A stretch of DNA of 64,000 nucleotides, taken from positions 89,880,501 through 89,944,500 of the forward strand of contig NC_083692.1 of NCBI RefSeq assembly GCF_033118175.1, read 5' to 3'. The notes beneath the pieces are model-generated. The model was not told where the DNA came from. It saw nothing but the letters and a program-made list of their open reading frames with translations, and did not search any database. A program made the translations under genes and the position numbers. The stretch is from Dama dama. Taxonomy: Eukaryota > Chordata > Mammalia > Artiodactyla > Cervidae. Positions 12,701 through 23,875 of this stretch are shown piece by piece. The stretch's first letter is position 1, and every line of letters begins with the position of its first letter.

Positions 12701-13244
12701 AATCTGAGATGTCATCAGCATCACTACAACATCTTTTTGATCCAACTAAAAGGCAAAAATATTGCTGAATAAATCATGACAAACCATTGATCATAAAATG
12801 CATCCAGATTTCCAAATGTTACATGTAAAAAAAGATGTTTTAGTCAGTAAAATACAAATATATAAAACACATGGAGCAAAATAAAAATCACAACTGCCAC
12901 TTCATTATACCTTTTCAAAAGTGAAGAATACTCAAAAATGTATTACTGAAATGTATCTATGCAGTTTTTTTCATACTCAAGTTTACACACAGGATGATGA
13001 CTTAGTAAAATCAAGCTTCTCTGGTTAACTAAAGCTAAATGCAGATCATCAGTTTCCTCAGTGACACAATTTTTATGTGTTATACCTTACCTAAAACTTT
13101 TGTTTCCTATGAGGGGGAATTTAAGATAAGACCGTAAGAACATTATTTAAAGGGATTTATTGAAATAGCCACCTTATAGTTTTACTTCACATTGTTTAAG
13201 TGGTAAGAAATGTAATAAAACATGTAATTTTGCCTTTTATTAGG
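9716..13244. other. STYX-GNPNAT1 convergent zone, probably 3' UTR sequence
   Basis: AT-rich sequence with no gene-like frame and no recent ruminant SINE or LINE insertion for about 3.5 kb, unlike the rest of the window. Lying between two converging genes, it probably contains the distal 3' UTRs of one or both. Several AATAAA hexamers occur on each strand (for example minus-strand ones at 10075-10080 and 10885-10890). Confidence 0.5.
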
Positions 13245-13354
13245 GTCCCACCCCGCCAGCCACGCAGGGATCTTAGTTCCCCAACCAGGGATCAAACCCA
13301 TGCCCCCTGTACAGGAAGCAAGGAGTCTCAACCACTGGACCACCAGAGAAGTTT
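13245..13354 (-). mobile_element. CHR-type tRNA-derived SINE
   Basis: It is reverse-oriented: CACGCAGGGATCTTAGTTCC, CCAACCAGGGATCAAACCCA and CACTGGACCACCAGAGAAG. It is the only clear lineage-specific insertion in the 5 kb between the STYX and GNPNAT1 stops. It lies on the GNPNAT1 sense strand. Confidence 0.85.
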
Positions 13355-14820
13355 CTATTAGGTTTATTTTTTAACATGGGTTTTTAATTACCAGGATATA
13401 CCTAATAAAGCTACTGTTACCAAGGTTATAGGACTCCTTTTTCTTAAAAAGCAAAATGTAGTTTTGTTGCTTTCACTAGGGACACACCAGTTCATCTGCC
13501 TAGGTCATCAGCAGGTAAGTAGCACACCCTCTACTGGTAAAGAATTTCTATTATTTAGAAAGTTAACTAGCTTTACTGCATGGAGGGAAATCTGAAATCT
13601 AGTTGAAGCAGGTGTGGGTCAACAGGATGAGAAACAGGTGTTTTTACTTTCTATGCTCCTTTTACAAAGAGTACACAAAGTTAAAATTTTACTAACCCTG
13701 ACTTGACCTAATAATTTCAATAGACAACTCAAGAAAAGCACAGAAAACATTAGGATTCTAACAAAATTATTCATATGAACAGGTTTAATGTTACATGGAA
13801 TGCAGAAGATTAGAACCAGTAGTGAAGTATCTAATTCTTATTTCAACTTAAAAAAAAAATTAAAATAGGATAGTGACCACAATAATAGTACCATTATAGT
13901 CACATTAAATAGAAAAGCTTCCATCAACATTTTAAGAATGTGATAAATGTAGTATGATACATTTTAAAATGTTCCACAACTTTGTAATCCATTTTTCATA
14001 AAAATGTTAGTAGAGAGGCTTTGGACACCCCTTGGAAAGATGAGAAATAAGGTTGGAAATATATAATACCAGGATTTATTTACTAACTCAGTTAAAAAGT
14101 ACCTTATATTTCTCTCAGATATTTAAACAAATGAATAATTATTATATTTCACATATAAGACAGGTAGTACTTCAGCTATATTAGAATTATAACAACTTTT
14201 AGATGTATATTTAAATTGTCACATTTTATAAGTGACATTTCTACTTCTTCATTTCTACTTCTTTTAAAGGCTCACCAGGTTGTCTGCCAGTACAGTATTA
14301 GGATCGGCAAATGTTGGACTGTACTACATTTAGTTATATCTAACATCCAATTTCATGTAACATATGTGAAATGACACACCCTTAAGTGGTATTTAGATAT
14401 TTCTTTGAAACAAAAATATTAATTTTATGAATGTGATAAGAAACAATCTTATTCACTGTATGCTTTTTTTCTTTTAATGAGCAGTACAGATAGCAGACAC
14501 ATAACTCCTTACTACCTATACTCTGACCACTAAGAAATGAAGCCAAACTTTAGAAAAATACAATGCAAGAAAAGATTCAAGTTAAAAATATACTCCTTTG
14601 GTTAAAAATCATCCCCTTAATAATTTTATTTGTAATCTAAACTCAGCATGTCCCACCAGCCCAAAGTAATCTAAGTGTCATTATACTTGTATCACCATGT
14701 TTTTTCCAATCCAGTATTTATGGAGGTCACCTGGTTGCAGCAACAAACTATTTTAACTCAAGGAAGAGAGTATAGCCTTGCTGCATCAGCTCCTTTGATA
14801 GATGTCTTTCTTAAAAGATT
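13355..14820 (-). other. GNPNAT1: GNPNAT1 3' UTR (proximal part)
   Basis: This sequence directly follows the GNPNAT1 stop on the minus strand and holds no repeat I recognise. Minus-strand AATAAA hexamers occur at 14625-14630 (about 190 bases past the stop) and 14075-14080. Which poly(A) site is used is not decidable here. Confidence 0.55.
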
Positions 14821-14968
14821 TTACTTTAGAAACCTCCGACACATGTAGTTTTCTTCAGATACTGTATATCCAAACTTTTTATAGAAACCAACATTTTGTG
14901 GTAGACATTCCAGGGTAATCTTATAACAGTTCAGTTTCTTGCTTAGCAAAGTAAGGGTTGATAATAAC
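14821..14968 (-). CDS. GNPNAT1: GNPNAT1 last coding exon
   Basis: The acceptor TTTCAG precedes 14968. The first base completes Leu136, followed by [20 protein letters not shown], then [15 protein letters not shown] and ...RRFLK with TAA at 14823-14821. It contains the C-terminal GNAT strands and the Tyr165 region. Confidence 0.96.
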
Positions 14969-17900
14969 CTGAAATTTTAAAAAGGGTTGGGGGGAGAGGC
15001 ATAGAGCATTTGTTAATAAAAATGGATATTAGTAACAATGTGAGTGAATATGTTACAAAACTTTGTTTATATTACAAATAGGTTTATATCATGGCCTTTC
15101 CCACTATATTCATTTAAAATTCAAGTTAAAGCATTTAAATCACCGAAAGCATTTTACTTTGTTCCAAATATACTTGAATCTCTAGTCTATTAATAAACAG
15201 AAAACTCACCCCAAACCCTTTTTACAAGTAGATTTTAAAATTAATGTTAACACGAAAGACTGGCAACCTTTTAAAAAATATGGCCAAAATTAGTCTTTGT
15301 ATCTAAATTTTATTCACACTATTTAGTCAGTGTTGAATAGTCAAAACCATTCAGTCAGCATTCCCACATAAAGTGGGTAAATAATTGCTTTGTTCTTTAT
15401 CATTTTTAAAGCTACCTAAATATCTGTGAAAGAATGTATCAGGTTACCTATGGATTTAGTCTAATTAATATGAAGTGGAAACAAAAACATATCTTTATAA
15501 ATCCTTAAAAAATCCAAACCAAGTATAAAAATGTGATTCTAACTGCCTTAAGGAGAGAAAACTAGGAATTTTCTCATGTTGCCCAGATAGAAAAAAAGAT
15601 CATTCTGAAGACAGAACCTCTTGCTTGAAGTTACACAATTATAAAAGGTATGGCTAAGTGAACGTGCACTAGAAATACTAGAAATTGGTCTGTTTTGTTC
15701 ACTGATATGTATCGAATACTTTGAATAGTATCTAGCACATGTGCTTAATATTTACTGAGTGAACTCCTTAAAACTCAGAAAATATTAAAAAGCAAATTCT
15801 AACCTATGAAACTTTTAAGAGACTTTGATAAATGTATAGAGGATTATACAGTGAAGGCCGGTTCAGTATATGGTTCTAAAAGTCCTATGACTGAGAACAT
15901 GTCCTTTGTTTTTAAATGTGATAGACAAATTACTTGACTCACCAAAAGTTTCTTCTTCCTAGTAATATGAAAAAGTATTACTACTAAAAGTTAATAACTT
16001 TAAAGGTGTTTGCTGCTTTAACAGTACAGTTCCAATTTCCAAACTTTATGGTAAAAAGTATATATAAAAATACTTTTCCTTAAATTCAGTCTAAGCTATA
16101 GAGTGAGAATGGGTTCATAATTAATGACACTTAAAAAACTTCAAACAGGAAAACATTTTTAACAAGTATCTTGGCAAGCAAATGTAAACTGAAACAGAGT
16201 AGCTACTTTATCCAGGGTTACCTTGTTTCTGCCTACTTACAGTTTGCCAAGCTGCTTTCCTCTGCATTCATCACTAACAACAACATCTTCTACTCGTCCT
16301 CTCTGAAAATATTTACAATGTTTAAAAGACTAAGCATGTAGGTTTTGTTTTTAGTTAAATCAGCAAATGTTGGTAAGAATTCATTGATAAATAAATGTTT
16401 TATAAACCTTAACTTCAAAAACTGCAATTTTTTTTAACCTATTATAGAGGAAATAATACAGTGAATCAATTTGTGGCCTAATTCGTCTATATCCTGAACC
16501 ATCCCATCCTGTTATTTTAAAACAAATCTCAGAATCCACATCACCAAAATGTAATCTTGTTATTAAGGTACTACATCCATTATCCTATTCCTGCTTAAAA
16601 GCAATTTATTTCAGACATACCAATACAGTATACTAATTTCTAGTACAGAAATCATACCAAAATTCATACCTCACAGAATACATTCCAAGTGTTTCTATCA
16701 TATTCTCACAGGGTTATCTAGATCTTGTTTTCTTTACTATTTCATGTGAATCATGAGGAGTGAAGGGACTCTACAGGCATTAGAAGGGTCATGATTAGAA
16801 CATATTATTCTGAACCCCTTACCACTGGGAAACTGATGGGAATTTGTGTTAATGTAGTACATTCCAAGTATCATTTTTGAAAAAAATTGATTCCAAACAT
16901 TAATGCCAAATTCCACAATGCTGACTTGATTTCTCTACATCTATACCAATTCTAACACCTTACAGAACAATTTTTAGCAAATAATTCATGTTAATAACAT
17001 TTTCTGTCTCACAACTCTTAAGAGAATGGGAAAATGACTAAGTGATTTCTAGAAAGCAAAACTATTCCAGGCAATATTTTGCTCTCTGATTTTGCAGTAA
17101 AAAGCAGTGGGAAAACAGACTTGTCTGATGGAAACTAGAAGTTGATATCCATTTTACTCATAAGCATTAATGTGAACACATACCTTAGCACAGGAATGGA
17201 TGAATTTATGTTCTATTATCAGAGTTGCTGTAGCAACTATCTGGCCTAAAGTTACATCTTCCACAACTGTAACATAGTAATCCCCAGATTTCTTCATGTG
17301 CTCAAAAGATTCTGTGGAAATTGGAAAAGAGTGTTATATAGACATTAAACTTTATTAGGTGCTCCCCCACCCAAAAAAATACTAGAATTAGCCAAAATAA
17401 TGAATATTTAAAGCTATTTTACCACAGTAATTTACAACTTTGTGTCTAGAGAAAATGTCACTTATTAAGCATGACCATGTATTTGAAACATCAGATCTGC
17501 TAGCAGAAAAAAGGAAGACTAACACAGCTATTTTATAATCTGACAAAGTAGTTTTCAATTTTCCTCCTGTGATCCCAAGTGTTTCATGATTACATGACCT
17601 GTTTTAGAAATAGAATAATCATTTTTGTTTGCTTTGAAAGCATCCTGTGAAATAGATAAAAAATAAGTCTCCATTTCCCAGTAATTTTCCCAAAGCCCCA
17701 TAGCAGATAGGAGCAAAAATGGAATAAATACCTTCCCCTCAAACTGATTTATACTGATGAACATGATTTCTCATCTAATATTCCCACAAAGAAGAATTTA
17801 GGAATAAAAACTGAGCCCAAGAGTATTAACATACTGTTTATTTCCACAGTTGTATTCTAGTAATGGGTCTGAAATGGGAAGAAATAGATTCAAAGAAGGA

Positions 17901-19608
17901 AGACAGAAAATAATAACCTTCATTTCAAAAGGGTCATATAGAGTACAAAATAAAATTACCTATTGAGGAAAATGAAGAAGATAGGAAGACAGTGTTAACA
18001 GCACTGGATGGAGTCAGGAAGGTTGTAGTTTTTTCCTTACCAACAACTACCTATGATTTTGGGTAAGTCAATTGACCCCTTTGAGTTTCTGTCCTTACAT
18101 ATTTTTATTACATTTTTTGACGAAATTTCTGTGAAATAACCTATGTGAAAGGAAAATACTATAATAAAAATCTCTAAAACTGCCACCCAGGTTCTATGCT
18201 ATAGTAATTATCTAAAAATAGCCAGGTATTTTGTAAAAACATAGTAATAGTTACTTTTGGATTCTAGAATAGATTGGCCACATTAAACACTTAAATAATA
18301 GCTAATTTGTTATTTGAAAATTTTCCAGCTATTTGAACAAAAATATAAGTAGACACTGAACAGAGCTTGAAACAAAAATAAAATCTTGTTTCCCTTTATT
18401 TCTTTTTCTTCAGGAAAAAGAGGCTGTAGGACTTACTCATAAATTGTTCTGGGTTGACAGCTCCAGTCTCTGTCAGCTGACCTAGTACCTTAAAAAAACC
18501 TAGTTTTGAAAAACAGATTTCAAGTCATGAGAAGAGCAAATATATATTAAAAGAAGCAATGTGTCAAGCATTATTTTTTCAAAACTTTCTGTAATGAACC
18601 ATTCTTAAATTATTTTAAAAGATTAAACAAACCCATTCTTTCTATATAATAAATATGGAAAACAATAATAGATTTTACCAGTGTTTTTGCTTGCATAAGA
18701 TTTTTGGAATAGTGCTGACCTTAAGACTCAGTATTTATAGAACCAGCATATAAAGTTTTAAATGTAATTTGCAGTAGATTCAGTGCAAGGAATGTCAAAT
18801 TTTCTCAAATATGTGCTTTCATTTTACTTAAAAAAAGATTCTCATTATGACCAAATATTATTTGTAAAATATAACATTGTTGAGACAACCGTTTTTTTTA
18901 AAGATTCCTGATTAATGTGATGTTAATATGAACAGCATAGAACTTTGGGAATTTTAACTTTTATATACCAAAGAACTGATTTGACCAAAATAATTTAAGA
19001 TTTCCTGCCAAAAAAGGAAACTGTAAAAAGTTGATTTTTGATTACTGAAATTTAAGGATATTATTATGGAGAATTTAGATATTAAAAAAAAGGAATACAT
19101 GTAGACAAAACCTTTTGCAACTATCTGAGGCAAATTATCTTCATTCTCCATCCAGCTTCTTAGAGAAGATTCTTACTTTTGTGTCATTATACAAGGTAAT
19201 TTCCCCTTTTTAGCTGCTTAATTAGGAAGGAGCACTGTTGTATATAAGTCATTTGAAATGGTGTAATACAATACTGTATAGTACAGTAATATCTGGCCTA
19301 TACACATTGTAATTAAGTTCTCAGTCACTTTAAAATTTAAGCACAAAAATAATATGAAAGTCAAATATTTAAAAAAATTATCAGCATCATCATATATGTG
19401 GAAAAAACAATGCTAATGATAAGTCTAACTAGCATTTGTAAACTGAGCCCATACCTCTATTTAAATCAGCAGTACAAAGAGGTCTCAAAACCAACCCTTC
19501 TCCAGGATGTGTTGGGGAAATGGCTGGAGAAAATGTAGCTGTATTCTGACTCCAGTCCACTTCTTTGAGTAGACTTGGGTCAAACATAGGAGTTTCATCA
19601 GGTTTCAT
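14821..19608 (-). CDS. GNPNAT1: GNPNAT1, glucosamine-6-phosphate N-acetyltransferase (complete, 184 aa)
   Basis: The enzyme transfers acetyl from acetyl-CoA to glucosamine-6-phosphate, giving GlcNAc-6-phosphate, a committed step toward UDP-GlcNAc in the hexosamine pathway. It acts as a dimer at the cytosolic face of membranes. The coding parts on the minus strand are 19608-19455, 18499-18437, 17311-17184, 16302-16241 and 14968-14821. They sum to 555 bases, exactly 184 codons plus TAA, the usual mammalian length. The N-terminus [19 protein letters not shown] and C-terminus [11 protein letters not shown] are diagnostic. It is a single GNAT domain; the acetyl-CoA loop (RxxGxG-type motif) is RGKQLGK at residues 129-135, with Q in place of the first glycine, as I recall for mammalian orthologues. 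The [16 protein letters not shown] segment (155-170) carries the substrate-side residues. All introns are GT-AG and no stops interrupt. The ATG is the first in exon 2, and exon 1 is non-coding. Confidence 0.97.
16241..16302 (-). CDS. GNPNAT1: GNPNAT1 coding exon with acetyl-CoA loop
   Basis: Acceptor TTTTCAG, donor GTAAGT (16240 downward). It encodes [20 protein letters not shown] (residues 116-135) plus two bases of Leu136. RGKQLGK is the pyrophosphate-binding loop. Confidence 0.96.
17184..17311 (-). CDS. GNPNAT1: GNPNAT1 coding exon (residues 73-115)
   Basis: Acceptor TTTCCACAG, donor GTATGT (17183 downward). It encodes the rest of Lys73, then [38 protein letters not shown] and SCAK. These are central beta strands of the GNAT fold. 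Confidence 0.96.
18030..18120 (+). repeat. MIR SINE fragment
   Basis: The MIR core is recognisable: TTACCAACAACTACCTATGA, TTTGGGTAAGTCAATTGACC and TTGAGTTTCTGTCCT. It lies in a GNPNAT1 intron, antisense to the gene. Confidence 0.6.
18437..18499 (-). CDS. GNPNAT1: GNPNAT1 coding exon (residues 52-72)
   Basis: The acceptor is CAAAACTAG, which has a weak pyrimidine tract; the donor is GTAAGT (18436 downward). It encodes [20 protein letters not shown] and M72. Compared with the human protein as I remember it, Ala65 and Asn67 differ (human Val and Ser). Confidence 0.95.
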
Positions 19609-19622
19609 CTTTGCAGTAAGAT
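19455..19622 (-). CDS. GNPNAT1: GNPNAT1 exon 2, first coding exon
   Basis: The acceptor TTTTGTTTTAG precedes 19622. The start ATG is at 19608-19606 after a 14-base 5' UTR remnant, and the donor G|GTATGG is at 19454-19453. It encodes residues 1-51 ([20 protein letters not shown] ... CTADLNR). The reading frame is blocked upstream, supporting this ATG. Confidence 0.96.
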
Positions 19623-20487
19623 CTAAAACAAAATTTTAACTGTTAAGGCATTTTATTTAATAGACACTTTTTGATTGGCAAGATTGTCAATTTCTTAATA
19701 AAAGTAAACAGCACTTAGAAAAATCTTTAACAGGTATGCAAGATACTTATTTTAGTCTATCCTGAATGTAACATCAAATGCCACAGCTAGAGCTATGTAG
19801 AAAACTCAGAAATTCTATCATATAGTAAATGACTAAATTTAGAAGTTGTTACACTTTTAAACTCCTTTTTTCTTACAGGACTTTTAAAACATTTTTTCGT
19901 ATGGGCCAGTGCTACTAGCGTAGCATTTTGAGTAACTGACTTTTAAATGACTTCCTTTTTTTTTTAATAACATTATTGGATTAAGGAATAATTTGTTGGT
20001 TTTACCTGCCCAGGAAGACTACTGGGCATGTAACTTAAAAAATATGAACCATGAACAGAAGATTCTCTGCATTCACTGGAATATTTGGTCTCAGCTATGA
20101 TAAATTCACACTAAGTATCTATTGGATTTTGTTTTCATGGCAGGTTTTCTAAAAATCGAGAAGCTGCTCAGCTGCATCTAAGCAACTTTTTAAGAATAGC
20201 CTGTGTTTTTCATGCTATTGAAAAATGATCAATTATGGTATTTTTATCTCTTTTTTGAACATTCAGAAATAGGTTCTTATTAGGTGTAGTCTTAATAAAA
20301 CTGAAACTAAATGAAAGCTGTAATGCTAGAATGAAAAACATGAAGCATAGAAATGGGGGGGGCGGGCAGGGGGTGCACACCTCTGTAGAAGAGAGTTGCT
20401 GGAGGAGACAGTCTTCCAAACTATTACTAGGAGACTGTCTGGTAACACTAAACTTTCATTTCTAACACCACACCCAGTTGAAACCAG

Positions 20488-20713
20488 AGTTGATCCTTGA
20501 ACAGCATGGGTTTAGGGTGCCAATCCTCCATGCTGTCAAAAATGCATAGTAGAAAATTCACATATAACTTGTACTCCGCCCTCCGTATCTCTGGTTCTGT
20601 AATGGGAGATTCAACTTACTTTGAAATGTGTAGTACTGTAATACTACTGAAAAAAACTGTGGGTAAGTGGATCCTTGAAGTTCAAACCCATCTTATTAAG
20701 GATCAACTGTATT
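20488..20713. mobile_element. Tigger-like MITE with visible terminal inverted repeats
   Basis: The left end AGTTGATCCTTGAACAGCAT and the right end, read in reverse complement as ACAGTTGATCCTTAATAAGA, form inverted repeats about 225 bases apart. The interior lacks coding capacity. The CAGTTGA(C/T)CC end is shared with the element at 31.4 kb. Confidence 0.6.
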
Positions 20714-21030
20714 CTATTTGATACCTGCCTCTAGTTTTTTGAAACAAAGAATTTAAAGACAAATCTATCTATGTATATGCATAATATACTACCATAAAAC
20801 AAAGCAATACAGGAAAAAATTAAAGTCCACTTAATAACAGAATAACTTCCCCCAATAACCCAACTCCAAGATGTTCTCTATTTCATAAATCACAGTATGT
20901 CTAAGGGCAACTATTTTTAACTTTTCCATAAAGGTAGATTACATTGCATAACCCGATGTAACTATGTAGGGAAAGCTGCGATCTAGCAGAGGTTTTGGGA
21001 AGGTAGGGTGGTGTAATAATAGAAGTTATT

Positions 21031-21225
21031 ATTTGTTCAGCACTTACTATGTGCCAGGCATTGTTCAAAGAACTTTACACATTACTGACTCACTGTAACA
21101 ATCCTAGAGTACCAATGATGATTATCTCCATGTTAACAGATGAAGAAATGCAGGTGTAGACAAGTAACTTGCCCAAGGTCACAAAATCATAATAGCAAAG
21201 CCGAGATTGAAACCTAGACAAGGAA
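21031..21225 (-). repeat. MIR SINE (inverted partner 1)
   Basis: It is a reverse-complement MIR: CAGCACTTACTATGTGCCAG, then ATCTCCATGTTAACAGATGA and AACTTGCCCAAGGTCACAAA and the GCCGAGATTGAAACC end. It lies in GNPNAT1 intron 1. Confidence 0.8.
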
Positions 21226-21227
21226 AG

Positions 21228-21403
21228 ACCATGAGCTCTAGAGTCAGACCTGATATTCAGATGTCAACTGTCTGATCATGGCTATGTAAATTAAACAAAC
21301 TGTTTCCTCATTTGTAAAATGGAGATGAAACTGTTGAAGAAATGGCTTAGTGTATACAAACACCTAATAGTGCCTCGCACACTATACATGCTCAACACGA
21401 TAT
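21228..21403 (+). repeat. MIR SINE (inverted partner 2)
   Basis: It is a forward MIR: GAGCTCTAGAGTCAGACCTG, TTTCCTCATTTGTAAAATGG and TAGTGCCTCGCACACTATAC. It directly abuts the reverse-oriented MIR on its left. Confidence 0.8.
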
Positions 21404-21681
21404 AATTTAGTTAGCTACTAATTTAAAATTTATTTTTTATATGTTCATGTTAACTTTTCTAACTTTTTATATATTCAAGTTTTTTCACTTTTAATTCATG
21501 AGTCACACTGCTGGGTACAGCGGCTACAAAAAGGTTATGCTTATGTTAAACTGAAAACATTCTTGGAAGGGAAGAAAAAACTTGCCCTAAACACTATGCT
21601 TGGATCTAAGAACAGTAAGGAAAGGAAATTGTGATGATTAAAACAATCATTCATAAAATTTAACCAGCTTATGGTCTATTT

Positions 21682-21864
21682 GGGGACTCCTCAGTGGCTC
21701 AGCAGTAAAGAATCCACGTGCAAAGCAGGAGATGGCGAAGACTTGGGTTTGATCCCTGGATCAGAAGGATACTCTGGAGGGGGCATGGCAACCCACTCCA
21801 GTATTCTTGCCAGGAAAATCCCATGGACAGTATTGGACATGTCTGAAGCGACTGAGCACACACC
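21682..21864 (+). mobile_element. Bov-tA SINE
   Basis: The tRNA-like head GGGGACTCCTCAGTGGCTCA leads into GGTTTGATCCCTGG, then CAACCCACTCCAGTATTCTT and GACATGTCTGAAGCGACTGA. There is a deletion between CATGGACAG and TTGGACATG. It is antisense to GNPNAT1. Confidence 0.88.
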
Positions 21865-21976
21865 CATGGTTCATCTGAAACAGGTTTTTTTATAAGTAAT
21901 TTTAGTGCATGCCCTTTAGTATTTGTCCCAGATAATTGGGTCCCTGAAGCTTTTGAGTACTCTAATCTGAAAGAAG

Positions 21977-22095
21977 GGGCTTCCCTGATAGCTCAGTTGG
22001 TAAAGAAGCCGCCTGCAGTGTAGGAGATCCCGGTTCGATTCCTGGGTTGGGAAGATCCTCTGGAGAAGGGATCGGCTACCCACTACAGTATTCTT
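21977..22095 (+). mobile_element. Bov-tA SINE, truncated, first of a tandem trio
   Basis: The head GGGCTTCCCTGATAGCTCAG, box GGTTCGATTCCTGGG and core ACCCACTACAGTATTCTTG are present. It stops abruptly where the next unit begins. Confidence 0.9.
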
Positions 22096-22290
22096 GGGCT
22101 TCCCTTGTGGCTCAGCTGGTAAAGAATCCGCTTGCAATGTGGGAGACCTGGGGTCGATCCCTGGGTTGAGAATACCCCCTGGAGAAGGGAACAGCTACCC
22201 ACCCAGTATTCTGGCCTGGAGAATTCCATGGACTGTTTAGTCCATGGGGTACCAAAGAGTTGGACACGACTGAGTCACTTTCACTTTCAT
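22096..22290 (+). mobile_element. Bov-tA SINE, second of a tandem trio
   Basis: A complete unit from GGGCTTCCCTTGTGGCTCAG to GACACGACTGAGTCACTTTC, joined directly to the preceding truncated unit. Confidence 0.92.
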
Positions 22291-22292
22291 TT

Positions 22293-22500
22293 GGGCTTCT
22301 CTTGTGGCTCAGTTGGTAAAGAATCAGCCTGCAATGCGGGAGACCAGGGTTCTATCCCTGGGAGAGGAAGATCCTCTGGAGAAGGGAATGGCAATCCACT
22401 CCAGTATTCTTGCCTGGAGAATCCCATGGACAGAGGAGCCTGGCGGGCTACAGTCCATGGATTGCAGTGTTGTACACAACAGAGCGACTAACACACACAC
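22293..22500 (+). mobile_element. Bov-tA SINE, third of a tandem trio
   Basis: A complete unit from GGGCTTCTCTTGTGGCTCAG to the short (AC)n tail ending near 22500. It begins two bases after the second unit. Confidence 0.92.
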
Positions 22501-22917
22501 AAAACTTAGTCAAAGCAGCATTTATAACCTGTATTTGGAAAATAAGAATTTCAGGCTAGTTAAAATAGCATTCTGGATAGAAATAAGAATCCATATTCTT
22601 ATCCCAATCAAAAATCAATATCAAAATGTTTATATGAGCTATTTTACAAAACAGAGCCACACTTAAGGTTACCTTAAGTAAAATACTATGTCCCCATGTA
22701 GTAAAATTCTGTTGGTGTCCAATTAATATATTAAGCAAGTTAAAGTAAGATGTGATTTGATACTAAATTTCAAAAGATTAGAAAACAGCAAAATTGTTAA
22801 GTTTATTTGGTTTGCAAAAGAAAATTTTCAGCATCTTAAAGCACCCCCAGGTACCACATTAGGAATTTGAAGCCGAATTTCATCATTATCACTGGTGTCT
22901 TATTTGGGGTTTTGGGT

Positions 22918-23046
22918 TTTTTTGGCCAGGGGTGGGGGTGAGGGGTGTGCTGCTTGTGGGATCTTAGCTCTCCAACCAGGGATCGAACCCAGGTCTACGT
23001 CAATGAAAGCACCAAGTTTTAACTGCTGGACTGCCAGGGAATTCCC
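22918..23046 (-). mobile_element. CHR-type tRNA-derived SINE
   Basis: Reverse orientation: TTTTTTGGCCAGGGGTGGGG, GATCTTAGCTCTCCAACCAG, GGATCGAACCCAGG and GGACTGCCAGGGAATTCCCT. It lies in GNPNAT1 intron 1, on the gene's sense strand. Confidence 0.85.
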
Positions 23047-23734
23047 TCGTTGGAGTCTCACTCTGAAGATTTTAGATTAATTTTTAAAACTGAACCCTAA
23101 CTGTTAAGTATTTCTCAAGAAACTTTTCTATTTAACTTCTAAGTTAGCATGCATTTAAAGGCCCTAATGCCTAAGCTTAGCACAATAAATGCCTAGTGAA
23201 TGAATAACAAATGGTATAAGACTTATCTGGAGGTCATTCAGAAAATCCAGAAGAAAAAAAGATTTCCAAACTGCCACAAGTGATATCACAAAAACCATAC
23301 AGCAAATTCATTTTTACTAAGATCACATCAGTTGGTTGACCATTCTTTGGACACAATTTCAACAGGTTTCTCACCGTCTTTACTGAGCTATACACAAGGG
23401 GATGAGCTGCTGCTAGGAACAAGCAACTGAGAGCAACAAGTAATAGATACTGGGAATGAAGATTTCAGAAGTTGATATAAAATTTTGAAAAAACAATCTA
23501 AGGTCAAATCTAAACTTGTCTTTATATCTCATGAGCTCTTGGAGCATTACTGTATTACTTTAGTACATGGTTAAAGCAGGAAGGGGGGCCTTGTGCTGTT
23601 TGAGACTTTGGGGTTCGTCTACATACATTTCATAACAATTTCAATAATTTGAATTTTGTTTGAACCTAAGAACACTTCATTCACTGATGATTTTAATAGG
23701 CTTGGCTATATTAAATTATGCAATTACATTTCAG

Positions 23735-23875
23735 TTGAGAATTTTAAAACTTCTTGATAGTTTGATCCCTATAATTTAGGCATTATTCCCAGTCTATCCA
23801 TGAGCATGCTAGAGCAAGTGGAGCTTTTGGGACTTGACCTCAGGGTAATAGCCAATGAGTGAATCTTAAATCCTC
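23735..23875 (-). repeat. Diverged MIR fragment
   Basis: The order of segments (GCATTATTCCCAGTCTATCC, then ATGAGCATGCTAGAGCAAG and GGGACTTGACCTCAGG) loosely follows a reversed MIR. The call is weak. Confidence 0.35.

Noticed and set aside
22132..22666. Overlapping 119- and 120-codon frames
   Set aside because: They are readings through Bov-tA SINE units, which routinely give such frames; they are not genes.
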